Shown piece by piece: positions 46,383 through 53,354 of a stretch of DNA of 64,000 nt. The notes beneath the pieces were generated by a model. That model ran no database searches, had not been told where the DNA came from, and saw only the letters and a program-made list of their open reading frames with translations. Position numbers and translations under genes: made by a program. Within the stretch, counting starts at the first letter, position 1; the number at the start of each line of letters is the position of its first letter. This DNA comes from Oceanihabitans sp. IOP_32 (lineage in GTDB: Bacteria > Bacteroidota > Bacteroidia > Flavobacteriales > Flavobacteriaceae). The stretch spans positions 1-64,000 of the forward strand of contig NZ_CP040813.1 in NCBI RefSeq assembly GCF_009498295.1, in the 5' to 3' direction.

Positions 46383-46507
46383 ATCCCCACAACCCAAAAC
46401 CCGGATCGAGCGTTTAGAATCTATCAGGTGGATAGATTTAGCGAAGAGGCCAGCTGGCGTGGTGGTTTAAACTATTTTATTTTGTAGTCCCCACAACCCA
46501 AAACCCA
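46383..46507. repeat. 19-bp direct repeats after the TAC module
   Basis: TCCCCACAACCCAAAACCC occurs at 46384-46402 and 46488-46506. Just beyond, at about 46510-46545, is another intergenic-type sequence (CTTGAGCCTGTCGAAAGCTC). Confidence 0.6.
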
Positions 46508-46610
46508 GTTTTCTCGCTTGCTTTAGCTTGAGCCTGTCGAAAGCTCAAAACCCTCTGTCTTTTGTGTTGTTCCGCTTACCTTACAAGTTTAGCGTTTTTT
46601 TGGTCTTCAA

Positions 46611-47077
46611 GGTAATAGCACATTGCAGTTTTGGTTTTCATAAAATCAAACCAAAATACAATAAGCTATTACCTCTATTATGGTATCATAAAAACCCTAA
46701 ACTCCCCCAAGCTATGTTACATAATACAAGTTATAATACTTCCCTATTTGTAGCCCTACGGGCGTATTTTATTTCGGGTGTAGTTATAACTGGTATTATG
46801 TAAAATATCGGCTAGCCTTTGCGCACAATTTTGTACAAAAAACACAATTAGCCGATATTCACGAGTACATTCATTTTAAATAGAAAAGGCACGAGCTAAA
46901 TATCGGCTTACCTACGCTCAAATTTGAACTTAAACATAAACTTTTCGTTTCTTTGAAATTATAAAACCACTTTTCCCCACCACCCAAGTCAGCGGTTATA
47001 AAAAAATAGGCATACAAAATGTATTTATACGCCATAGCACATTACTTTTTTCGTTCCTTAAAAAAGCAATAAGCTAT
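46611..47077. repeat. Array of large hairpins in a gene-free stretch
   Basis: There are four successive inverted repeats. (1) GGTAATAGC 46611-46619 / GCTATTACC 46665-46673 with an inner TTTTGGTTT pairing. (2) A 20-bp arm 46717-46736 / 46784-46803 with one mismatch and a GCCC/GGGC inner stem. (3) AATATCGGCTA 46804-46814 / TAGCCGATATT 46849-46859. (4) ATAGC 47034-47038 / GCTAT 47073-47077, sharing TAGCACATT...AATAAGCTATT with (1). No convincing gene lies in 46379-47211. Such arrays can be transfer or replication origins or structured RNA. Confidence 0.6.
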
Positions 47078-47211
47078 TGTCTAAAAGTCCTGTATAAGTA
47101 GCTTGTTTAAATGCTGTTTTATCAAACAACTATTTAAAACACTACCCATACAAACGCTTCATCCAACGCTCAAATACGAACTGAAACCTATTTTTTTAAG
47201 TGTTAATTCCC

Positions 47212-47544
47212 CTAAAAGTGTTTCCCTTTTTTAATTAAATAATCAGATGCTTGTTTTTCAATATCATCCTGTGTCCATATTTTATTTTCCAACACCCAAC
47301 TATTTATCGTTTCCTTATCAAAATAAAGCCTTTTACCTCTTTTAGAATGCGGTATAGTATGACTACTTGTTAGTTTATATATATGCGATTTTGATAAACC
47401 TAAATAATTTGAAAGCTGTTCAATATCCATAATTTTAGAAGTAATAATATTGGTTTCTTTTGTACCAATATTTGAATAGATGTTTTCAAGTAAGTTTTCA
47501 ATTCTCTTTAATCTTTCGTTAATAATTTCAAAAGGATTTTCCAT
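47212..47544 (-). CDS. Helix-turn-helix (excisionase-like) protein
   Basis: A protein of about 110 residues. A helical N-terminus (FEIINERLKRIENLLENIYSN) is followed by a MerR/Xis-type HTH (MDIEQLSNYLGLSKSHIYKLTSSHTIPHSKRGKRLYFDKETI). It resembles the HTH_17 proteins beside Bacteroidetes integrases. I use ATG 47544; an ATG three codons upstream is possible. It stands alone and is likely a regulator of excision or of the reverse-strand operon. Confidence 0.82.
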   Translation of the reverse strand: MENPFEIINERLKRIENLLENIYSNIGTKETNIITSKIMDIEQLSNYLGLSKSHIYKLTSSHTIPHSKRGKRLYFDKETINSWVLENKIWTQDDIEKQASDYLIKKGKHF

Positions 47545-47800
47545 AATAATCAAGTTTATATTAGAGTATGAAAATAAAAAAAGGCAGCAAATATAGGTAG
47601 CTTCCTTCTGCCAGCGCCCAATGCTATAAAGGTCAAGCCCTACGGGTTTTGAATAAAACTTTTTTCAAATAAACTCTAAATGTCAGATTCAAGGTTTTAG
47701 TATAAAAAACTTTTATCCAAAAACCTTGACAGCATCACCCACGCTACCTTAACATCAGCTTTCTTTTTTCTTTTCTTTTAAAAAATTAATTGCAAAAGAA

Positions 47801-47827
47801 AAAGTCCAATCGAAATGACCGGACTTT
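47801..47827 (-). terminator. Terminator of the right-end reverse-strand operon
   Basis: On the reverse strand, AAAGTCC (47827-47821) pairs with GGACTTT (47807-47801), followed by TTCTTTT. 47545-47800 holds no gene but has further small inverted repeats (GGCAG/CTGCC at about 47584-47613, and CAAGGTTTT/AAAACCTTG at about 47690-47729). Confidence 0.65.
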
Positions 47828-47866
47828 GTATAATTCAGTAAAGGTTACCAATCAAAACTGAATATT

Positions 47867-48040
47867 CTATTTTTTAGATTTTGTTAACCATTTTAAGAAA
47901 AGAGATACAGCGAAACTAACCGAAGCACCAACGACTGCTAAAATAACAGTTTTTAAAATATCTTCCGAAAAAATATTCGGTATGATACTCAATAAAGTAC
48001 CCGACGTGGTGCCAACTTTTAATGAAATATCTGCTTTCAT
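47867..48040 (-). CDS. Small membrane protein
   Basis: A 57-residue protein starting MKADISLKVGTTSGTLLSII. One strongly hydrophobic segment (TVILAVVGASVSFAVSLFL) is followed by a basic end (KWLTKSKK). Five bases separate it from the upstream gene of the same operon, and it is the last gene before the terminator. Size and layout are holin-like, but there is no family assignment. Confidence 0.6.
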   Translation of the reverse strand: MKADISLKVGTTSGTLLSIIPNIFSEDILKTVILAVVGASVSFAVSLFLKWLTKSKK

Positions 48041-48045
48041 GAGTC

Positions 48046-48276
48046 CTAATGTATCTCAACCTCTTTTTTAGCCTGATCATCAACCGTGACTTGACTAACA
48101 GCAGATAAAACGCCTCCTGCAACCGCTACATAACCGGCAATGGTTACGATGCTTGCAGGTAAGGCAATAGGAGCAGCAATAATACTACCGCTAACAGCTA
48201 ATAATGATAATCCGATGGTTCTCAAAATTCTAAAAAATTTAGGTGTGGGAGCTTTAGCTCGTTCTTTTAAATTCAT
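48046..48276 (-). CDS. Small membrane protein (holin-like)
   Basis: A 76-residue protein. A basic N-terminus (MNLKERAKAPTPKFFRI) leads into two hydrophobic segments (TIGLSLLAVSGSIIAAPIALP and VTIAGYVAVAGGVLSAVSQV) and a charged tail. The shape is that of small phage-type holins. It lies between the DUF5675-like gene and the 57-residue membrane protein on the same strand. Confidence 0.65.
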   Translation of the reverse strand: MNLKERAKAPTPKFFRILRTIGLSLLAVSGSIIAAPIALPASIVTIAGYVAVAGGVLSAVSQVTVDDQAKKEVEIH

Positions 48277-48304
48277 AACATATATTTTTAAGATGAAACG
48301 TCTT

Positions 48305-48703
48305 TTAAGCAGAGGTAATTAACAATTCCACTTCCGTATTCTTGTCTAACAGTGGAAAAACCAAATCAGTCAATTTTTTGAGTGCTTTTCTTGAATAATT
48401 ACCCTTACCTATTCCAGTGCAATTAGATACTGGTGCAATGCAACCTAACAGTTCTTTTTTGGCATCATTTGCAGGATGAATTAATATGAATTGTCTTCCT
48501 GGTACATCAATGAGATGTATATGCCAACCAAACTTTTTACTAAATCGCTTTTTTAGAATGTACTTCCCTTCAGGAATACAAGATACCATGCGCCTGTTAT
48601 TTAACCAGGGCAATTCAATGGTATAACAAATAGTTTTTCCATCGTATTGCAATAGTCCATGAGTACCTTCAGGGAAATAGATCCTATGTAATACTAATAG
48701 CAT
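48305..48703 (-). CDS. DUF5675-like protein
   Basis: A 132-residue protein with the DUF5675 pattern: LLVLHRIYFPEGTHGLLQYDGKTICYTIELPW, CIPEGKYILKKRFSKKFGWHIHLIDVPG, and LIHPANDAKKELLGCIAP. The His and Cys in IHPAN...LLGC resemble a transpeptidase-like arrangement. The family occurs in phages and mobile DNA, with no proven function known to me. Its start overlaps the stop of the upstream gene by one base. Confidence 0.75.
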   Translation of the reverse strand: MLLVLHRIYFPEGTHGLLQYDGKTICYTIELPWLNNRRMVSCIPEGKYILKKRFSKKFGWHIHLIDVPGRQFILIHPANDAKKELLGCIAPVSNCTGIGKGNYSRKALKKLTDLVFPLLDKNTEVELLITSA

Positions 48704-49461
48704 TATACACCACTATCCACTTTTACAATAAATAATGGATTGTATGCACCATTTTTAAGCGGATACATTTGGCCATTAACCTCTTGATAAAACTCAATAC
48801 CTAGTGCTAAAAACAAAGGTTTTGTGCTGTTAGCAGTAACAGCATTACTCAAATTGATAGCTGCAGTTGCAGTGGTATCCCATGGTAATATGGCTGTTTC
48901 TGAAGTAGCAACAACAAAAGTTTCTGCTTCAAAATCTACTTCAACACCACCAGAAACCATTTTAAAATGCGTAGTTCCACTTGGAGCTGCAATCATATTA
49001 GATGGAATAAAAGAAGCGAGATCAGCATCCAAAGTACCAGCGACACGATCAATCGTTGCGGTAAATGGTGCGAACAAGCTCGTTCCTAATTTCCCTCGAA
49101 TATTAAATTCAAATCCAAATAACAATTCAGCTTCACCATCAATCACGTTTCGTAATCCACGTACACTAGTCGTGTCCGCTTGAATCACTTTTACCATAGA
49201 TTGGGTTAATCTGCTTACCATTCTGCTGTCAGCAGAATTTAAGAGCAATGGTCGTAGTGCTGTTCTTAAAAGTTTACCTGCCTTCCCTGCTCTACCAAAC
49301 TCTGAACCATTTTCACGCGTTCTTTGAAACGCAGGATCATTTGCAATTCTATTTGCATCAATACCACCTTTTTCGCGCGCTAAATGTCCGTCTTGGGTTT
49401 TATAAAAGGTAATATCTCCAATAGTACCTTTTAGTTTAATTATGCCTTTTTGCCTTGCCAT
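48703..49461 (-). CDS. Conserved hypothetical protein of Bacteroidota mobile DNA
   Basis: A 252-residue protein starting MARQKGIIKLKGTIGDITFYKT, an opening I recognise from a recurrent Bacteroidota family of unknown role. A middle region has mixed strands (LLFGFEFNIRGKLGTSLFAPF), and the C-terminal beta-rich half ends LFIVKVDSGV. There is no signal peptide and no enzyme motif. It heads the reverse-strand operon with the DUF5675-like and membrane proteins, which hints at a structural or surface role. 49462-49762 contains no gene. Confidence 0.7.
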   Translation of the reverse strand: MARQKGIIKLKGTIGDITFYKTQDGHLAREKGGIDANRIANDPAFQRTRENGSEFGRAGKAGKLLRTALRPLLLNSADSRMVSRLTQSMVKVIQADTTSVRGLRNVIDGEAELLFGFEFNIRGKLGTSLFAPFTATIDRVAGTLDADLASFIPSNMIAAPSGTTHFKMVSGGVEVDFEAETFVVATSETAILPWDTTATAAINLSNAVTANSTKPLFLALGIEFYQEVNGQMYPLKNGAYNPLFIVKVDSGV

Positions 49462-49762
49462 AATTTTAATTATTTAGTTAAACAATCCGTTTAAATCAAT
49501 AAGATGTTGCAACAAACTCGATAGATTTGAAAACAAATATGACTTGACTAAATCAATAATAAAGGCAAGGGCAGTTCCATATGTCACTAACTGCTCCAAA
49601 TGGCAGTAAACAGCACAAATAACCTCTAAAAAGGAATGGAAGTTGAGGTATATTACCAATAGAAAGAATTGACTAAAAAAACAGTATTTTTAATCAGGCT
49701 TAAAATGGAATCATTTAGTAAGCTAATGTATATTAAAGCCTAACCAAAAGCATAGATAGTAT

Positions 49763-49966
49763 ATGAAAAATGACATGCAAAGAGTATGCATCTATCCAAA
49801 AGACGTTCAGCTAATCACGGGGAAGCGTTATCGTCAAAGTGTAAGACTCGTAAGGAAAATTAAAGAAGACCTCAATAAGACCACCAATGAGTTCTTAACC
49901 ATTGATGAGTTTTGTGCTTATGCTGGCATAAAATATGAACAAGTCTCTCACTTGATTTTAGGATAG
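49763..49966 (+). CDS. Small conserved hypothetical protein
   Basis: A 67-residue basic protein (MKNDMQRVCIYPKDVQLITGKRYRQSVRLVRKIKEDL, then LTIDEFCAYAGIKYEQV). I have seen this opening as a recurrent small protein in flavobacterial genomes. The C-terminal part resembles a degenerate helix-turn-helix. It is the last gene before attR. 49967-50207 contains no gene. Confidence 0.65.
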   Translation: MKNDMQRVCIYPKDVQLITGKRYRQSVRLVRKIKEDLNKTTNEFLTIDEFCAYAGIKYEQVSHLILG

Positions 49967-50207
49967 TAAATCCATTTAATAATTGGGAGATAATTCATTA
50001 ACAAAAACAATCCATGCCCTATTAAAACTAGTTCAAATTTTAGTGTTCTATAACTAAAAACCCTTTGATTTATTGACTTAATTCACTACTTTTACAATAC
50101 ACAATTTAGTGGTATTTAGTACGTAAAAAAAGGAGTCTAAATCGGTTACCTTTATTGATTTTAAAATCATAAGTATCTGATTTATAATAGCATAGTAAGA
50201 GGATTAC

Positions 50208-50224
50208 AATCCCTCTTTCTCCGC
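50208..50224 (+). repeat. attR: 17-bp copy of the tRNA-Ser 3' end
   Basis: Exact repeat of 22697-22713. The bases before it do not resemble a tRNA, so this is the right edge of the element. Confidence 0.9.
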
Positions 50225-50246
50225 CAAGATTTATTCAAAATCGACG

Positions 50247-50284
50247 AAAGTCCTGTAAACTGAATGTTTATGGGACTTTTTATT
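50247..50284 (+). terminator. Original tRNA-Ser terminator, now beyond attR
   Basis: AAAGTCCTGTAAAC (50247-50260) pairs with GTTTATGGGACTTT (50266-50279), followed by T-rich sequence. It lies 23 bp past attR, where the native tRNA-Ser terminator would sit before insertion. 50285-50698 contains no recognisable gene. Confidence 0.75.
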
Positions 50285-50698
50285 TTGCCCAAAACATCAA
50301 AATATGTATTAAAAAGGATCAAGTCCAGGATCAGGATCAAGTCCAAAAGTGGATCATTCTCAAAAGTTGTGTGTAAATTGAAATAAGATTGCGATTTTTG
50401 TTTTTAAAAATATTATTTTGGACAATTATCTAGAACTACTCAAACTTATTTTACCTGAATTTTTTATACTCTTATTTAAATTCTATCAGTGAATTCCAGA
50501 ATTATAAAGAAGGATTTAAAAACGCATTTAATGTAATAAAAAACGGGCATTATGTTGCTAAATGTAGCTTTAATTCTATTAAAATTTCATTAAATTCGTA
50601 ACCTATAGATATAATGGATATATATACACCATTAATTATATATACGTTGTAAAACATACCCAAAAAACGCTCGGAAAGTAAAATTAACATTCTAAAAT

Positions 50699-50729
50699 TT
50701 TGAAAATAGTAACTTTTAAGTTACCTTTG
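50699..50729 (+). promoter_or_regulatory. HigBA promoter with palindromic operator
   Basis: TTTG (50699-50702), 19 nt, TACCTTTG (50722-50729) is an exact consensus promoter. Inside the spacer lies the perfect palindrome GTAACTTTTAAGTTAC (50709-50724), a good antitoxin operator. Transcription would start about at the toxin ATG (50735), implying a leaderless or nearly leaderless mRNA. Confidence 0.75.
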
Positions 50730-50734
50730 TCTTA

Positions 50735-51091
50735 ATGGGAAAAGTTAGGCAAGTAATACAATACAAAAATTATTTCGAGGAGTTTTTGCTTGCTCAACCG
50801 AAAAAAGTTCAAGACAAAATATTTAAGGTCATTGAAATAATTGAAACCTATCAACATGTGCCAAAAACATACTTGGCACCAATGAAAACTCATAAAGGAT
50901 TATTTGAAGCCCGAATTAAATTAGGCTCGAATATTTGGCGAGTTTTTTGCTTCTTCGATAAAGGTAAATTAGTTATACTCTTGAACGGATTTACAAAAAA
51001 GACGCAGAAAACACCGAAAAAGGAAATTGATAAAGCTGTCCGATTAATGAAAGAGTATTACGAAGAAAAAAACCAAAAACATGGAAACTAA
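50735..51091 (+). CDS. higB: HigB/Gp49-like toxin (RelE superfamily)
   Basis: A 118-residue toxin of the HigB/phage Gp49-like group, expected to be a ribosome-dependent mRNA nuclease. It has the family core LFEARIKLGSNIWRVFCFFDKGKLVILLNGFTKKTQKTP with Arg/Lys positions typical of RelE folds, and the C-terminal helix KEIDKAVRLMKEYYEE. Toxin-first order and an 11-bp overlap with the antitoxin gene fit HigBA. Confidence 0.9.
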   Translation: MGKVRQVIQYKNYFEEFLLAQPKKVQDKIFKVIEIIETYQHVPKTYLAPMKTHKGLFEARIKLGSNIWRVFCFFDKGKLVILLNGFTKKTQKTPKKEIDKAVRLMKEYYEEKNQKHGN

Positions 51092-51371
51092 AAGCTGGAA
51101 AGACATTAAAGATAAAGTTTACGGAAAAAAAGGTACTGAACGCAGAGACGAACTTGAAAGAGATTTTGAGTCCTTTAAAATAGGTTTGCTTTTGAGAAAT
51201 GCTCGTGAGGAAAAAAATTTAACTCAACAACAACTTGGAGAATTGATTGACAAAAAACGAACTTATATTTCTCGTGTAGAAAATGATGGTAGCAATTTGA
51301 CTTTAAAGACTTTATTTGATATTGTAGAAAAAGGACTTGGCGGAAAAGTAAATATTTCAATAGAAGTCTGA
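51081..51371 (+). CDS. higA: HigA-like XRE antitoxin
   Basis: A 96-residue XRE-family protein. The HTH is RNAREEKNLTQQQLGELIDKKRTYISRVENDGSNLTLKTLFDIVEKGLGG (about 38-87). An N-terminal basic helix (KDIKDKVYGKKGTERRDELERDF) probably contacts the toxin. It overlaps higB by 11 bp and probably binds the palindrome in the promoter. Confidence 0.88.
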   Translation: METKSWKDIKDKVYGKKGTERRDELERDFESFKIGLLLRNAREEKNLTQQQLGELIDKKRTYISRVENDGSNLTLKTLFDIVEKGLGGKVNISIEV

Positions 51372-51394
51372 TATAAAGTACGTTTTACAATAAC

Positions 51395-51560
51395 TAAGCA
51401 TTCGTGTGGTCGGTACGACCCAACATGAATGCCGTGTTGACTGAACCGGTGTTTGTCGGTTCGCCCTTATGGGGAATGGTCTGTTTTGGATTGGATTTTT
51501 AGGAGTTGGTTTTTTCTGTTTTGGGAGTTTTCGACCTCCCTTTCTTTGGAAGATTAAAAG
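51395..51560 (+). ncRNA. Unexplained structured non-coding region
   Basis: Three hairpins lie in close succession: GCATTC...GAATGC with inner GTGTGG/CCAACAT-type pairing (51399-51434), GAACCG / CGGTTC (about 51443-51462), and GGGAG / CCTCCC (about 51525-51542). The stretch is GC-richer than its surroundings and has no reading frame. 51561-51794 also encodes nothing clear. It may be a small RNA or a remnant of a structured mobile RNA. Confidence 0.35.
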
Positions 51561-51794
51561 AACATGGCAGATTTAGGACTTACTTTTCCATGTTCATTAC
51601 TGCTTTGATGCGTTTTCTCGTCTGGCCTACCCAGATCTTTTTGTAGTTCTGGGATTAAGGTTCTTTTATAATAGCTGCTCAAGACACCATAGTGCCTGAT
51701 GCGGGGAAGCTAACAATCTAATTTGTCGATTGAAATAACAACAAACAAGTTCTTTAGCTCACGCTAGACTTTTTTGGGAGATTCTGGATGTGTT

Positions 51795-51808
51795 AAAAAA
51801 AAAAAAAA
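51795..51808 (+). repeat. Homopolymer of 14 A
   Basis: A run of 14 A about 65 bases before the Cys-rich peptide gene. Its length can change by slippage, which might alter promoter spacing. Confidence 0.6.
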
Positions 51809-51872
51809 CGAAAACGATGTATCTTTTTTGTGGTTTACCAGTCTACTTAATGAATAGTAAAACATTAAAGTT

Positions 51873-51986
51873 ATGAATAAATGTAAATGCACAGCATGCG
51901 ATTGCACAAAATGTAATTGCGGAAATTGTTTAGAAAATAATTGTACTTGTTCTAAATGCGAATGTGATAAATGCGATTGTTGCTAA
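51873..51986 (+). CDS. Cys-rich metallothionein-like peptide
   Basis: A 37-residue peptide starting MNKCKCTACDCTKCNC with 14 Cys, arranged almost entirely as CxC and CxxC pairs, plus Lys, Asp, Asn and Thr. It has no other hydrophobic core. The composition is that of a metallothionein, which chelates Cu, Zn or Cd through cysteine thiolates. It is followed at once by its own terminator and then by a SigZ-like sigma factor gene whose product also has a Cys-rich end. The role is inferred from composition. Confidence 0.75.
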   Translation: MNKCKCTACDCTKCNCGNCLENNCTCSKCECDKCDCC

Positions 51987-51993
51987 ATATTTT

Positions 51994-52025
51994 AAAGGTT
52001 AGTTTTTAAACTAACCTTTTTATTT
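51994..52025 (+). terminator. Terminator of the Cys-rich peptide gene
   Basis: AAAGGTTAGTTT / AAACTAACCTTT stem (12 bp, 2-nt loop) with a T-rich tail, ending just before the sigma factor start. Confidence 0.85.
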
Positions 52026-52035
52026 ATTTTTGAAT

Positions 52036-52563
52036 ATGGAAACACAAAAAATATGGGACAATTTTAATGATGAACTGTATTTCTTCATTCTAAAAAAGGT
52101 AAAAGACCAAGACAAGGCTAAGGATATTTTTCAAAATACATTCTTAAAAATTCATAAGCATTTAACTAACCTCGAAAAGGAAGAAAAAGCAAGAGCATGG
52201 ATTTTTCAAATTGCTCGTAACGAGATCTTTAACTACTTCAATAAAGAATCTGTTTATGTAGAGCAGTTGAGTGTGAATAAAGAAATTCCTTCCGAAAAAT
52301 ATGTGCGAATATGTTGTTTTGATAGATTTATAAATGATTTGCCCGAAATTTATAAACAAGTAATTGAATTGACTTATATTAAAGGACAAAAGCAAAAAGA
52401 TGTTGCAAAGGAATTAGAAATAAGTCTTGAAAATGTAAAAGTGAGAATTAAAAGGGCAAAAGATATTTTAAAGAAAAAATTTAACGAATGTTGCAAATAT
52501 GAGTTCGATAAAAACGGTAAATTAACAGGAAAAGCGCATTGTTCTATATGCGAAGCTAACTAA
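52036..52563 (+). CDS. sigZ: ECF sigma factor, SigZ-like
   Basis: A protein of about 175 residues. Sigma region 2 (KVKDQDKAKDIFQNTFLKIHKHL, then ARAWIFQIARNEIFNYF) and region 4 (LPEIYKQVIELTYIKGQKQKDVAKELEISLENVKVRIKRAKDIL) are clear. The C-terminal tail CCKYEFDKNGKLTGKAHCSIC carries paired Cys, as in SigZ proteins, and may sense metal or redox state. I choose ATG 52036 over a TTG two codons upstream. It may control the Cys-rich peptide gene just before it. Confidence 0.88.
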   Translation: METQKIWDNFNDELYFFILKKVKDQDKAKDIFQNTFLKIHKHLTNLEKEEKARAWIFQIARNEIFNYFNKESVYVEQLSVNKEIPSEKYVRICCFDRFINDLPEIYKQVIELTYIKGQKQKDVAKELEISLENVKVRIKRAKDILKKKFNECCKYEFDKNGKLTGKAHCSICEAN

Positions 52564-52643
52564 AAAAAACGGTTGGCGTACAAAATTAATGGCTAGTTAT
52601 AGACTACTTACCAGAAGACTCACAGATTTTCTATTCGTTTTTT

Positions 52644-52665
52644 ACCTGCCTGCCGGCAGGCAGGT
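52644..52665. repeat. 22-bp perfect GC-rich palindrome
   Basis: ACCTGCCTGCC followed by its exact complement GGCAGGCAGGT. A palindrome of this type recurs in flavobacterial intergenic DNA. It may also act as a bidirectional RNA hairpin. Confidence 0.8.
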
Positions 52666-52742
52666 TTGCTAAATTAGGAGCTTAAAGGCATCACTAATCT
52701 CATACATAAACTTTAACTATAAACTGAGAAATCAATTTAAAT

Positions 52743-53219
52743 ATGTCACTAAGAGCATTAAAAAAGGAATTAAACCAAATGGACAAAACTGAAATCATTA
52801 ATCTGATTTTGGACATGTATAAAAAAATTCCTGATGCTAAAAACTTCTTAGATATATTCACAACAGGCGATATTGAGAAGTTAACAGATAAATATAAAAA
52901 CGAAATTGAAAGATATATTTATCCACATGGAAGGGATATGGTTTTACGCGAAACCGAGGCACGAAAAATAATTCGCACAGTTCGAAAAATGAAAATCACG
53001 CAATTAAACGTGGCATTAGAATTACATTACGTAAGTTGTTGTTTAGAAATTATCGACGATTTTGGATATTGGGAGGAGAACTATTATGTGGCAATGGAAA
53101 AAATGTTTGATAATGCGATTAACGGAATAAATGAAATGGGAATGGAAGAAAAGTATCTTGAACAAATAAGAACACTATCTTATAAGGCGAGTGAATTTGG
53201 ATTGGAACTTCAATATTAG
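52743..53219 (+). CDS. DUF6155-like hypothetical protein
   Basis: A 158-residue helical protein: MSLRALKKELNQMDKTEIINLILDMYKKIPDAKNFLDIF, ARKIIRTVRKMKITQLNVALELHYVSCCLEIIDDFGYW, then NAINGINEMGMEEKYLEQIR. It looks like the DUF6155 family, which has no known role. It is alone between a palindromic repeat and the LysR gene. Confidence 0.7.
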   Translation: MSLRALKKELNQMDKTEIINLILDMYKKIPDAKNFLDIFTTGDIEKLTDKYKNEIERYIYPHGRDMVLRETEARKIIRTVRKMKITQLNVALELHYVSCCLEIIDDFGYWEENYYVAMEKMFDNAINGINEMGMEEKYLEQIRTLSYKASEFGLELQY

Positions 53220-53354
53220 CATGAGAACATCCCGTGGCAAAAAAATACTACGGTAAACATAACAAGTAAAAACCAAAACAACTGTTTTTTGCCAACGCTC
53301 TAAAAATGAAGCTTTTGAATACACATCAATTCAGTTTTTAAATTGGCAATTGCA

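Larger units (their letters stand above)
22697..50224. mobile_element. 27.5-kb integrative element (defence island) in tRNA-Ser
   Basis: The element is bounded by 17-bp direct repeats derived from the tRNA-Ser 3' end, with a tyrosine recombinase next to attL. Content from left to right: integrase, RteC-like regulator, excisionase-like HTH, winged-helix and DnaC-like replication genes, HipBA, BREX operon with GmrSD-like nuclease, SecB-type toxin-antitoxin-chaperone, HTH protein, and a reverse-strand operon of small membrane proteins. No relaxase, type IV secretion or capsid genes were seen, so it is probably a mobilisable element or satellite rather than a self-transmissible ICE. Confidence 0.88.

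Noticed and set aside
46528-46803. A 91-codon frame in the hairpin array
   Set aside because: It spans two large inverted repeats, and its translation has no domain-like composition. The DNA structure explains the sequence better than a gene.
46717-46803. The 20-bp inverted repeat as an integron attC site
   Set aside because: GTTATAAC is present, but the paired R and L box pattern and extrahelical bases cannot be recognised.
47916-48122. A 68-codon reverse-strand frame
   Set aside because: It overlaps two better small genes (47867-48040 and 48046-48276) in another frame. Its composition (many Arg, Tyr, His, Phe) looks like an out-of-frame reading.
48140-48322. A 60-codon + strand frame opposite the holin-like gene
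   Set aside because: It is antisense to a convincing membrane protein and has no start context or family likeness.
22697-50224. Reading the island as a prophage
   Set aside because: DUF5675 and holin-like proteins are suggestive, but no capsid, portal, terminase or tail gene is present.
51405-51480. 5' end of the group II intron whose 3' end is at 59435
   Set aside because: It is on the opposite strand and 8 kb away. A GTGTG word alone is too little evidence.
52571-53300. Gene cassette or integron-like unit around the DUF6155-like gene
   Set aside because: Flanking words GGTTGGCG (52571) and GCCAACGC (53291) share only six bases as inverted copies. There is no integron integrase or convincing attC fold.
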